NCBI GenBank assembly: GCA_036823195.1
Contig: DAISGI010000015.1
Location: forward strand, 1 to 57,334
Direction: 5' to 3'
DNA length: 57,334 bases
Origin: UBA4874 sp002399435
Lineage (GTDB): Bacteria > Bacillota > Clostridia > Caldicoprobacterales > DTU083
Positions 49,504-56,242 of the stretch are shown piece by piece. Numbering within the stretch: position 1 is the first letter of the stretch; the number at the start of each line of letters is the position of its first letter. The notes under the pieces were generated by a model that saw only the letters and a program-made list of their open reading frames with translations, ran no database searches and had not been told where the DNA came from. Position numbers and translations under genes: made by a program.

Positions 49504-50412
49504 ATGCGCGGTTTTCACGGGGCGGGAAAACGTCGTTCCTATTTTGAAGGCTGGTACTTTAAACAGCAAAACGGCAGAGATACGGTAGCTCTGATTCCTG
49601 CGTTTCACAGAGATAAAACCGGAAAACCTTCCGCATCCCTGCAGATACTTACCGATACGGAATCCGCAAGCCTGCCCTTTCCTGCGGAAGCTTTTTATGC
49701 CAGCCGGAACAAGCTTATGATCCGGATTGGAGACTGCCTTTTTTCGGAACATGGATGCCTGCTGGATGCCAGGAAGGATGGCTTTGAAATCCACGGCCAA
49801 CTGGAATATGGCCCTTTCTGCAAACCAAAATATGACATGATGGGGCCGTTTCGCTATGTTCCTTTTATGGAATGCCGCCACAGCGTATTCAGCTTGATTC
49901 ATTCCGTAAACGGAGATCTTGTGATCAATGGAAAGACCATTTCGTTCCGCGAAGGAACAGGATATGCAGAGGGGGACCGGGGAACTTCCTTCCCCGGCCG
50001 CTATCTCTGGGCCCAGTGCTGCCGTGGAAAAGAAAGCTTCATGGTGTCCGTGGCGGACATCCCTTTTTATGGAATCCACTTTGTCGGATGTCTCGGATTC
50101 TGGTACCTAAACGGAAAAGAGCATCGTATCGGTACTTATGCCGGAGCCCGGCCCCTTCATATGGACGGGAAGAAAATCGTACTTCGGCAGGGCCGGGTTC
50201 TGCTTTGTATTGAGGCGCTGGAGAACCATGGCCAGCCGCTGAAAGCTCCGCATTTTGGAAGCATGAGCCAAACCATCCATGAAAGCGCCGCCTGCCGTGT
50301 TCACTTTCATGCCTCAGAACGGCAAAAGGTTCTTTTTGATTTTGAAAGCAGCCAGGCGAGTTTTGAAAGTCACTGGGAAAAAAACGATATCCTGCAGCAG
50401 GGCAGTTCATAA
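49504..50412 (+). CDS. Tocopherol cyclase-like protein
   Basis: A 302-residue protein with marks of the tocopherol cyclase family: KRRSYFEGWYFKQQ at residues about 9-22 (the SYFEGWY motif), QLEYGPFCKPKYDMMGPFRY near residue 99, then SWAQ-like ISG/GRYLWAQCC near 165 and a C-terminal beta-rich part with HFVGCLGFWYLNG (about 190). In plants the family makes vitamin E; clostridial homologues have no known role. A start at 49504 is preceded by AGAAGGGAT with normal spacing. It lies 15 bases after the SDR and may modify the same lipid or quinone-like substrate, which is inference only. Confidence 0.82.
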   Translation: MRGFHGAGKRRSYFEGWYFKQQNGRDTVALIPAFHRDKTGKPSASLQILTDTESASLPFPAEAFYASRNKLMIRIGDCLFSEHGCLLDARKDGFEIHGQLEYGPFCKPKYDMMGPFRYVPFMECRHSVFSLIHSVNGDLVINGKTISFREGTGYAEGDRGTSFPGRYLWAQCCRGKESFMVSVADIPFYGIHFVGCLGFWYLNGKEHRIGTYAGARPLHMDGKKIVLRQGRVLLCIEALENHGQPLKAPHFGSMSQTIHESAACRVHFHASERQKVLFDFESSQASFESHWEKNDILQQGSS

Positions 50413-50453
50413 CAGCCGGACACCCCTGTTTTAATATTTCAGAAGGAATTCGA

Positions 50454-50459
50454 TATAAT
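50454..50459 (+). promoter_or_regulatory. Possible -10 box for the Asp23/Gls24 gene
   Basis: TATAAT stands 86 bases before the start at 50545; a weak -35 (TTAATA at 50431-50436) lies 17 bases upstream. The match is modest, so the promoter is tentative. Confidence 0.35.
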
Positions 50460-50544
50460 ATGTAGAATATCGTTTATATAGTATGTAAGTGGATATATCG
50501 GCTGGAGAAAATATATCTACAATAATTTAACAGGGGTGACGAAT

Positions 50545-50949
50545 ATGGAAGCAGGAAAAACCACAATTAATGATGCCGTATTTGTAGAGATAGCCAAGGA
50601 AGCGATGAAAAAGGTCGCGAGCGTTTACCGACAGGAGAAAAAGGGGACGCTGAACGGGATTACACGGGCTTTTACGGAAAAGTTTGATCCGCATATTACG
50701 GTGAAGAAAGTGGAAGCGGAAGATACGGAGAATGCGTACGGCACCATTGCCCTTGATCTGAGGATCACTGTTATCTATGGTGTCGTGATTCCCGAAGTGG
50801 CGAAACAGCTCAAAGAAAAAATCACCAGTGAGATACAGACACTGACAGGTTATTCCGTGGAACGTATCGACGTCTATGTTGAAAAGATCATTCTGCCGGA
50901 ACAGATTGGGGACCAAAAAGATGACGGGGAAGAAACCGATTCAGAATAA
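50545..50949 (+). CDS. Asp23/Gls24 family envelope stress response protein
   Basis: A 134-residue cytosolic protein with the Asp23/Gls24 core: NDAVFVEIAKEAMKKVASVY, then DPHITVKKVEAEDTENAYGT, IALDLRITVIYGVVIPEVAK and a helix with IQTLTGYSVERIDVYVEKII. The family is linked to alkaline and cell-envelope stress in Gram-positives. The start is the ATG at 50545, with AGGGG six bases upstream; a GTG nine bases before is rejected because of that site. The N-terminal 20 residues and acidic C-terminal tail (DDGEETDSE) are typical. It is followed by a terminator shared with the tRNA genes on the other strand. Confidence 0.9.
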   Translation: MEAGKTTINDAVFVEIAKEAMKKVASVYRQEKKGTLNGITRAFTEKFDPHITVKKVEAEDTENAYGTIALDLRITVIYGVVIPEVAKQLKEKITSEIQTLTGYSVERIDVYVEKIILPEQIGDQKDDGEETDSE

Positions 50950-50983
50950 ATAGGAATAAGTAGGAAGAAAGCGGAAAGGTAAC

Positions 50984-51018
50984 GAAAAGGGTCAGCTGCA
51001 ATGCAGCTGACCCTTTTC
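50984..51018. terminator. Bidirectional terminator after the Asp23/Gls24 gene
   Basis: Arms AAAAGGGTCAGCTG and CAGCTGACCCTTTT around a five-base loop. It has A/T tracts on both sides, so it would end transcription of the plus-strand gene and, from the other side, that of the tRNA genes. Confidence 0.9.
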
Positions 51019-51031
51019 ATGTAATATTCTC

Positions 51032-51080
51032 TGGTACTCCCAAGGGGATTCGAACCCCTGTTACCGCCGTGAGAGGGCGG
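51032..51080 (-). tRNA. tRNA-Glu (CTC), partial, cut by the gap
   Basis: The 3' half of a tRNA-Glu on the minus strand: CCA end, acceptor half, T arm with GGTTCGAATCC, variable region and the 3' side of the anticodon stem. The rest lies in the N run. The visible 49 bases are identical to the 3' part of the complete copy at 51187-51263. Confidence 0.85.
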
Positions 51081-51180
51081 NNNNNNNNNNNNNNNNNNNN
51101 NNNNNNNNNNNNNNNNNNNNNNNNNNNNNNNNNNNNNNNNNNNNNNNNNNNNNNNNNNNNNNNNNNNNNNNNNNNNNNNN
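51081..51180. other. Scaffold gap, 100 N
   Basis: Exactly 100 N. The bases on both sides (51025-51080 and 51181-51234) are the same sequence running through the 3' part of a tRNA-Glu gene, which indicates a repeat-induced break in the assembly. Confidence 0.95.
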
Positions 51181-51186
51181 ATTCTC

Positions 51187-51263
51187 TGGTACTCCCAAGG
51201 GGATTCGAACCCCTGTTACCGCCGTGAGAGGGCGGTGTCTTGAACCTCTTGACCATGGGAGCC
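51187..51263 (-). tRNA. tRNA-Glu (anticodon CTC)
   Basis: A complete tRNA on the minus strand, 77 bases with the CCA encoded. The acceptor arms are GGCTCCC and GGGAGT(A), the anticodon stem CCGCC/GGCGG carries the loop CTCTCAC with anticodon CTC, and the T arm has GGTTCGAATCC. It is not joined to a TTC-anticodon tRNA-Glu in this window. Confidence 0.93.
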
Positions 51264-51299
51264 TGAAGAGGCCTCGCTTCTTCTGATAAGCGGGGCCAT

Positions 51300-51373
51300 T
51301 GGCTGCGGAACTAGGATTCGAACCTAGACAATACGAGTCAGAGTCGTAGGTGCTGCCGTTACACCATTCCGCA
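51300..51373 (-). tRNA. tRNA-Gln (anticodon CTG)
   Basis: Seventy-four bases with encoded CCA on the minus strand. Acceptor arms TGCGGAA and TTCCGCA, D arm with GGTGTAACGGCAGCAC, anticodon stem around CTCTGAC (anticodon CTG) and T arm GGTTCGAATCC are all in place. It is the first tRNA after the promoter at 51423-51451. Confidence 0.93.
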
Positions 51374-51422
51374 TTACACGCACCGATCTGCCCACTTAAT
51401 ACCGCAATCGGTAACAATGGAT

Positions 51423-51451
51423 ATTATAAGCATTCCCCGCAGAAATGTCAA
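51423..51451 (-). promoter_or_regulatory. Promoter of the tRNA-Gln/tRNA-Glu genes
   Basis: On the minus strand, -35 TTGACA (51451-51446) and -10 TATAAT (51428-51423) are both perfect consensus with a 17-base spacer. It lies about 50 bases before the tRNA-Gln gene, as expected for a strong stable-RNA promoter. Confidence 0.92.
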
Positions 51452-51454
51452 CCC

Positions 51455-51691
51455 CTATTTTGAGATCCTCACGAAAACTCTCGGCTGCCGGAGGCCGTTA
51501 TCCTGCTTATGAAAACCATGCTTATGGAATAAGCCCCCAATCTCTTGAGGGCCTATTTTCCCAAGATGTCGGTCTTCTATGAATTTAATACCCGCCTCAC
51601 GACAGGTGGGAGACCTGCTGCGAATTTTTATCTTCCCATATTGGGCCTGATATCCATTCGCAAACCCGGATTCCCGTATTTTAACTGTGGG
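51455..51691 (-). other. Unassigned open frame of 78 codons without start codon
   Basis: The minus strand is open from a stop at 51694 to a TAG at 51457-51455, just before the -35 box of the tRNA promoter. It reads in part GYQAQYGKIKIRSRSPTCRE, AGIKFIEDRHLGKIGPQEIG and GLFHKHGF. No ATG, GTG or TTG with a ribosome binding site is seen, and the family is not recognised. It may be the remnant of a gene, or a repeated non-coding element that happens to be open. Confidence 0.4.
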
Positions 51692-51877
51692 TTAAATACT
51701 ATAGAATTCGTGCACCTCAGGATTCCTTGTTTCTATAATAATACATTATTGTGTCCATATCAAGCCTTTGGGCCCGAATCCTGAAAACTTTTCAAAGATT
51801 CCTTCATTTCATACGGTTCATACGGACAGCCGTCCGGCAGCTTTCATGCAAGGCAAACCTTCATACAAGGCAAACCT
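51692..51877. other. Intergenic before the activase operon end, with 17-bp tandem repeats
   Basis: At 51840-51890 a 17-base unit occurs three times with small changes (CTTTCATGCAAGGCAAA, CCTTCATACAAGGCAAA, CCTTCATGCAAGATGAT). The last unit overlaps the stop codon of the activase gene. The remainder (51695-51835) shows no gene, and no clear terminator for the minus-strand operon. Confidence 0.6.
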
Positions 51878-52870
51878 TCATGCAAGATGATCCAAAGCTG
51901 CCGGATGTTCCTGTTCTGCCGTCACAGCCCATTTCCCACAGCGTCCTCCCCACCTTGCCCGGATGCTTCCGCCGGAAGTGATCTCAACGACTTCACACAG
52001 GTTCGGGCAGCCGCTGCACGCAAATGTCCGGGCATGAAAGTCCTCCGGAATCGCATGGAATCCCCGGAAATGGGTCATTCTGCCTTTTTGTGCCGCCATT
52101 TTAGCCAGAATTCCCGCGCCAAGGGCTCCCATTACGTCATAATGCTCCGGAACGAGCACCGGCTGCCCCAATACCTCTTCAAAGGATTTTTTGATGCCTG
52201 CATTGGCAGCTACTCCGCCCTGAAAAACAATCCGGGGGAGGATCTCTTTCCCTTTGCCCACATTGCTCAGGTAATTACGGACCAGAGCTTCGCACAATCC
52301 TTTGATAATATCCTCGGAACTGCATCCCATCTGCTGCTTGTGAATCATATCGGATTCAGCAAACACGGCACACCGGCCGGCAATGCGTACCGGCGAATCA
52401 GACTTCAGAGCCATATTGCCAAACTCCTGAATCGGTATATTCAGCCTGGCAGCCTGCCTGTCCAGAAAGGAACCCGTGCCTGCGGCACAAACCGTATTCA
52501 TGGCAAAGTCCGTTACAATACCGTTTCGCAGCAGGATGATCTTGGAATCCTGCCCCCCGATTTCCAGTATGGTCTGTGCATCCGGAACACAATGCAGCAC
52601 AGCCATGCCGTGAGCAGTTATTTCATTTTTTACAACATCGGCATCCACCAGCGCACTTGCCAGTTCCCGGCCGCTGCCTGTTACACCAACTCCGGCAATC
52701 GCACAACCTGCAGGCATGGATCTGCTCATCCTGTCCAGACCGCCCCGCAGCACGGGAATCGGTTTGCCTTCTGTCCGAAGATATAGCTTTTCCAGCACAT
52801 TACACTTTCCATCCATAAGAACCAGGTTTACAGAAACCGAACCCACATCAAGTCCCAGATACAATTCCAT
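51878..52870 (-). CDS. 2-hydroxyacyl-CoA dehydratase activase (BadF/BadG/HgdC ATPase family)
   Basis: A 330-residue ATPase of the ASKHA fold that reduces its partner dehydratase at the cost of ATP. MELYLGLDVGSVSVNLVLMD is the first phosphate loop, TILEIGGQDSKIILLRNGIV the second motif, and CAAGTGSFLDRQAARLNI has the Cys that binds the shared [4Fe-4S] cluster; a second Cys set, FACSGCPNLCEV, is at the C-terminal end. The ATG at 52870 overlaps the upstream gene stop at 52848, so it is coupled. It is the last gene of the three-gene operon, whose other products are HgdB/DUF2229-like. Confidence 0.9.
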   Translation of the reverse strand: MELYLGLDVGSVSVNLVLMDGKCNVLEKLYLRTEGKPIPVLRGGLDRMSRSMPAGCAIAGVGVTGSGRELASALVDADVVKNEITAHGMAVLHCVPDAQTILEIGGQDSKIILLRNGIVTDFAMNTVCAAGTGSFLDRQAARLNIPIQEFGNMALKSDSPVRIAGRCAVFAESDMIHKQQMGCSSEDIIKGLCEALVRNYLSNVGKGKEILPRIVFQGGVAANAGIKKSFEEVLGQPVLVPEHYDVMGALGAGILAKMAAQKGRMTHFRGFHAIPEDFHARTFACSGCPNLCEVVEITSGGSIRARWGGRCGKWAVTAEQEHPAALDHLA

Positions 52871-53960
52871 CCTGTTCACTCTTCCTCTCCTTCTTTTGTG
52901 ACAGCAGGTCAACAAATGCTTCGAGCCTTGTCATATAACCCGCCTCCCCCGTCATTTCATCCACTGTCAGGGTCATAACAGGAAAATCCCGGTCCCTGGA
53001 TATGGCCGGTAAAATGCTTTCTGCAACAATCTCCGGCATACACCCGAACGGCAGGATCTGTATTACACCGTCCAGTCCCATATCGCAGTAATGGACGGCA
53101 GATGCAACTGTCTCCCTTGCATGTCCGCCAATGCACAGGCCCAGATAATCCTTTCCTTTCTCCATCTTTTCTTTTCTTTGCTTTCTGTATTCCCTGTCCG
53201 GGTACAAATGCGTCCGGACCCAATCGGTAATGGTAATCCCCCGGTACACCTCCACGCCCAGCGCTCCAAGCTTTTTCCCAATGTTTAGATTTACATAGGG
53301 CTCAATCAGGGTATAGATCTCTCCGACCACACCTATTTTCAGCGGATCCCCGTTTTCTTTTTCCTCAATCCCTGCAAAAATATCCTGATACTGATGGATC
53401 AGGCCCAGAATTTCCCGGCTGCCGCAGCAGCTTCGCACCTGCTTTTCAAACTGCGTCAGAGCCCGGTCCGTTTCGCCGCTGTTCTTCTCTCTTGGCCTTT
53501 TCCTTAAGCTCAGGTCCAGAAGTTCATCCACTTGTGTCAAGACTCCATATGCCTGCAGAAACGATTTCCCGATGGCCGGCCAGGATTGGTTCCCCGATAT
53601 TTTCCGGATCCGCTGAAAAAAGGCTTTCGGACCCCGGGTTGGGGATTCCAGAATCACGACATCAACATTGTAGCCGTTGTCCCTCAGAATCTCCTGCTCC
53701 ATCACCCCATAATATCCAAAACGGCACGGCCCGCAGGTCCCCGTAAGGACAATGGTATCCGCACCCTGCGCAATGCTCTCAATATAGTTCCCAAGATTGA
53801 TTTTCAGCGGCAGGCAGGCGGTTTCAGGAGAAATCCGGGTGCCAATCTCCAGGGTCTTCTGACTGACCGGGGGCGGAATCACCGTCTTTACGCCCAGATC
53901 GTCAAACAGTCCCTTGAGGGTAATATACACCCGCCCCATGTGGGGGAAAGTAAGAATCAT
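52848..53960 (-). CDS. 2-hydroxyacyl-CoA dehydratase-like protein (HgdB/DUF2229 group)
   Basis: A 370-residue cytoplasmic protein of the dehydratase/activase-related group. MILTFPHMGRVYITLKGLFD, ETACLPLKINLGNYIESIAQ, GTCGPCRFGYYGVMEQEIL, LGLCIGGHARETVASAVHY and LPFGCMPEIVAESILPAI show the conserved Cys and Gly loops that bind the [4Fe-4S] cluster or act as the interface. The ATG at 53960 is chosen because GGAGG precedes it; it lies inside the upstream gene, which ends at 53902. It shares the fold with that gene product, so the pair could form the heterodimer that the activase serves. The substrate is not known. Confidence 0.82.
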   Translation of the reverse strand: MILTFPHMGRVYITLKGLFDDLGVKTVIPPPVSQKTLEIGTRISPETACLPLKINLGNYIESIAQGADTIVLTGTCGPCRFGYYGVMEQEILRDNGYNVDVVILESPTRGPKAFFQRIRKISGNQSWPAIGKSFLQAYGVLTQVDELLDLSLRKRPREKNSGETDRALTQFEKQVRSCCGSREILGLIHQYQDIFAGIEEKENGDPLKIGVVGEIYTLIEPYVNLNIGKKLGALGVEVYRGITITDWVRTHLYPDREYRKQRKEKMEKGKDYLGLCIGGHARETVASAVHYCDMGLDGVIQILPFGCMPEIVAESILPAISRDRDFPVMTLTVDEMTGEAGYMTRLEAFVDLLSQKKERKSEQDGIVSGT

Positions 53961-55005
53961 ATTTGCGCCTCCATTCCAACATATCCAGAAATGCTTCCAG
54001 CCTGGTGTCAATGCCAGCCTGGCCGGTGTGCTCATCCAGTGTGATCGTTGTCAGGGGAACATGGTATTCCCTTTGATTGGCCCGCTGCAGCAGATCATCG
54101 ATAAAGGCATCAATCCCACAGTTAAAACCCGTCACCAGAATCAATCCGTCCACTCTCCCCTGTTCCATCATGGTCAGCCCGCTTCCCAACAGATTCTTTC
54201 CATAGGTCCAGAACAGTTTTTTCGGATACCGTTCACAGGCCCTTTCAATCTCACAGGGTGAAATATTCTCCGGAAACAGGCAATCATATCCTCTCGCATC
54301 CAGCTTTTCACAGATATTCATATTGACATACTGATCGTAAACCAGATAGGGATGGCCGATCAGACCGATCCTTCCCCTGACTTTCGTAACCTTTTTACAG
54401 GCTTTGCTGTTCTTCCCGCGGACTCTTTTGACCGATTTTTCATCAATCCCTTTCCCTGTGTTTTGCTGATCCCGGATTCCAGACAGCAGCTTTTCGTTTT
54501 TGACCGGAATTGTATTGGGATTGGATCCTTTCAGCAGAAGACGGGTATAGGCATCCTGCGTCTCCATGGCCTTCCGCAGGGCATGCCGGATTGCAGCACG
54601 GGATGCACCCAGTTCCCTGCCCAGATTTCGCATTCCCTGATATCCATTCTCCACACCCCTATGGGCATTGAAGTCCATAACAAGGAGATTTGGCTTTCCA
54701 GGTACGGAATTTTTGATCATTTCCGGTAAGCCGATAAACTTCGGGCAGATATACTCGCCGGGTTTTACACGGATCAGCCTGGGAATCAGAATCCGGTCCA
54801 CTTTTCCCATCAAATCCATGACATGTCCATGAAACAGCTTTACCGGAAGACAGGAATCGTCCACACAGTTCTTTACCCCGTCGTCCAATATCCTGCGGTT
54901 GGTCGTGGAAGACAGGATCACCTCATGGCCCAGTTCCTGCAAAAACGTTTTCCACAAAGGACAATAAATAGAACAGAGCAATGCTCTGGGAATTCCGATT
55001 TTCAA
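53902..55005 (-). CDS. Acyl-CoA dehydratase activase-related protein (DUF2229 group)
   Basis: A 367-residue protein that begins MKIGIPRALLCSIYCPLWKT, the standard start of DUF2229 proteins. The start is a TTG at 55005, with GGGAGG five to six bases upstream; longer open frames upstream lack that site. Further Cys-containing loops are KNCVDDSCLPVKLFHGH, KVDRILIPRLI and LVTGFNCGIDAFIDDLLQ. The family occurs fused to the activase in some Clostridia, so this operon has the same parts as separate genes. It leads the operon and overlaps the next gene by 59 bases. In Clostridia these trios are often not linked to a known pathway. Confidence 0.85.
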   Translation of the reverse strand: MKIGIPRALLCSIYCPLWKTFLQELGHEVILSSTTNRRILDDGVKNCVDDSCLPVKLFHGHVMDLMGKVDRILIPRLIRVKPGEYICPKFIGLPEMIKNSVPGKPNLLVMDFNAHRGVENGYQGMRNLGRELGASRAAIRHALRKAMETQDAYTRLLLKGSNPNTIPVKNEKLLSGIRDQQNTGKGIDEKSVKRVRGKNSKACKKVTKVRGRIGLIGHPYLVYDQYVNMNICEKLDARGYDCLFPENISPCEIERACERYPKKLFWTYGKNLLGSGLTMMEQGRVDGLILVTGFNCGIDAFIDDLLQRANQREYHVPLTTITLDEHTGQAGIDTRLEAFLDMLEWRRKYDSYFPPHGAGVYYPQGTV

Positions 55006-55139
55006 AAAATCCCTCCCACATTTATTTGCCCCCAAACCTCCAAAACAGACTATCTGATCTATTGTTTCCTTTTCTTTGTGATTTAGCCTCCTGAACAGGA
55101 ATGGAAAGTTCCTTTCCAAATGAAAAAGTGAGGAAGGTA

Positions 55140-55169
55140 TTGCTACTTATGGCGGGAAAGTGGTATACT
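55140..55169 (+). promoter_or_regulatory. Promoter of the HPr-like gene
   Basis: -35 TTGCTA (55140-55145) and -10 TATACT (55164-55169) with an 18-base spacer on the plus strand. It lies 34 bases before the start at 55203. The match is good but not perfect. Confidence 0.65.
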
Positions 55170-55202
55170 TAGGATGAAATATTACATATGGGAGGTTAGC
55201 AT

Positions 55203-55430
55203 ATGAAAACTGTCAATATCAAGTTGTCTCTGGCGGAGAATGTGAAGAATTTCGTCAACATCGTCAACAAGTACCCCTATGAGATTGACCTGCGTTCCGG
55301 ACGTCACGTGATCGATGCAAAGTCCATCCTGGGAATCTTCAGCCTGGATTTGAGCAAGCCGGTCATCGTTGAGATTTACAACGACGACTGTGATGATTTC
55401 CTCGAAGATATCAAGAGCTTTATCATATAA
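55203..55430 (+). CDS. HPr-like protein without the catalytic histidine (Crh-type)
   Basis: A 75-residue HPr-fold protein. Where HPr has GIHARPA with the phosphorylated His-15, this protein has LAENVKNFV and no His. The regulatory serine region is kept: AKSILGIFSLDLSKP matches KSIMGVMSL of HPr (Ser-46). So it cannot take part in PTS phosphotransfer but could be phosphorylated by HPr kinase and act with CcpA, like Crh of Bacillus. GGGAGG precedes the ATG at 55203. A terminator lies about 80 bases after the stop. No PTS gene is close. Confidence 0.87.
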   Translation: MKTVNIKLSLAENVKNFVNIVNKYPYEIDLRSGRHVIDAKSILGIFSLDLSKPVIVEIYNDDCDDFLEDIKSFII

Positions 55431-55508
55431 TCCGTCGATGCTGCAAAAAGGGCGCCTTTGAGGAAACCCCCGGAACGGCAAACAGAGACGCAGGATCTCT
55501 GTAAAATT

Positions 55509-55540
55509 CGGCATAGTCTCTTTGGACTATGCCGTTTTTT
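55509..55540 (+). terminator. Terminator after the HPr-like gene
   Basis: Arms CGGCATAGTC (55509-55518) and GACTATGCCG (55525-55534) with a six-base loop, followed by TTTTTT. It is a standard intrinsic terminator on the plus strand. Confidence 0.92.
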
Positions 55541-55657
55541 AATAGATTTTCAATGATTGCCTGAACTTTGCCAATTGTCAGGTCATGGCAGCTATTTTTT
55601 CTTCTCCCGGTTTTATGATATAATTGTCTCATACTGATATATGTAGGTGAAGATACA

Positions 55658-56173
55658 ATGAAGATGGCGGAACTGGCGGACAATAAGCTGTCCATCCTTT
55701 TTTTTGCACAGTGTCTGAGGATCCCCCTTACCAATGAGCAGATCACCGGGTTCTTCATCACGAAATATTTGATGAACTATTTCGAACTGCAGCAGCTCCT
55801 GTCGGAACTGGTGGAATCCCGGCACCTGAGCTACATGGAGGGACGTCAGAGCCATTATTATACCCTTACCGACAAAGGAAAAGAAGCGCTGCATTTCTTT
55901 CATTCCCGGATTGATTACCAAACCAGGGAAATGATTGAGACCTATGCAGACCAGAACCGGGACCGTATCCGGAAGGAAAGCCAGCTTACGGCAGAGTACA
56001 GCCGTTTGTCCAGCAACGAATATGAGGTTCTGCTGAGAGTGATGGAAAAGGACATCACCCTGATGGAACTGCACCTGAATGTAACCGATGCCAATCAGGC
56101 CAGGACCATTTGTTCCAACTGGAGGGCAAACGCGCCCGCCGTCTATAAAAAAATAATGGAAACTTTGATTTGA
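55658..56173 (+). CDS. DUF4364 family protein
   Basis: A 171-residue cytoplasmic protein of a family found in Clostridia. It begins MKMAELADNKLSILFFAQCL, has a winged-helix-like part with LMNYFELQQLLSELVESRHL and YYTLTDKGKEALHFFHSRID, and ends with a beta-rich part YEVLLRVMEKDITLMELHLN. AGGTGAA stands six bases before the ATG; an ATG two codons later is possible. The winged-helix marks suggest a transcription regulator, which is not proved. TATAAT at 55618-55623 may be its -10 box. Confidence 0.85.
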   Translation: MKMAELADNKLSILFFAQCLRIPLTNEQITGFFITKYLMNYFELQQLLSELVESRHLSYMEGRQSHYYTLTDKGKEALHFFHSRIDYQTREMIETYADQNRDRIRKESQLTAEYSRLSSNEYEVLLRVMEKDITLMELHLNVTDANQARTICSNWRANAPAVYKKIMETLI

Positions 56174-56190
56174 TACCGTCAGCAAAAAAG

Positions 56191-56221
56191 AAAAGGCGGG
56201 AGACCCAGGTCCCCGCCTTTT
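56191..56221 (+). terminator. Terminator after the DUF4364 gene
   Basis: Hairpin with arms AAAAGGCGGG and CCCGCCTTTT (inner pairs GACC and GGTC), which ends both the plus-strand gene at 56173 and, on the other strand, the beta-galactosidase gene at 56243. Confidence 0.85.
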
Positions 56222-56242
56222 GGACTTTCGAAAGAACGCATT

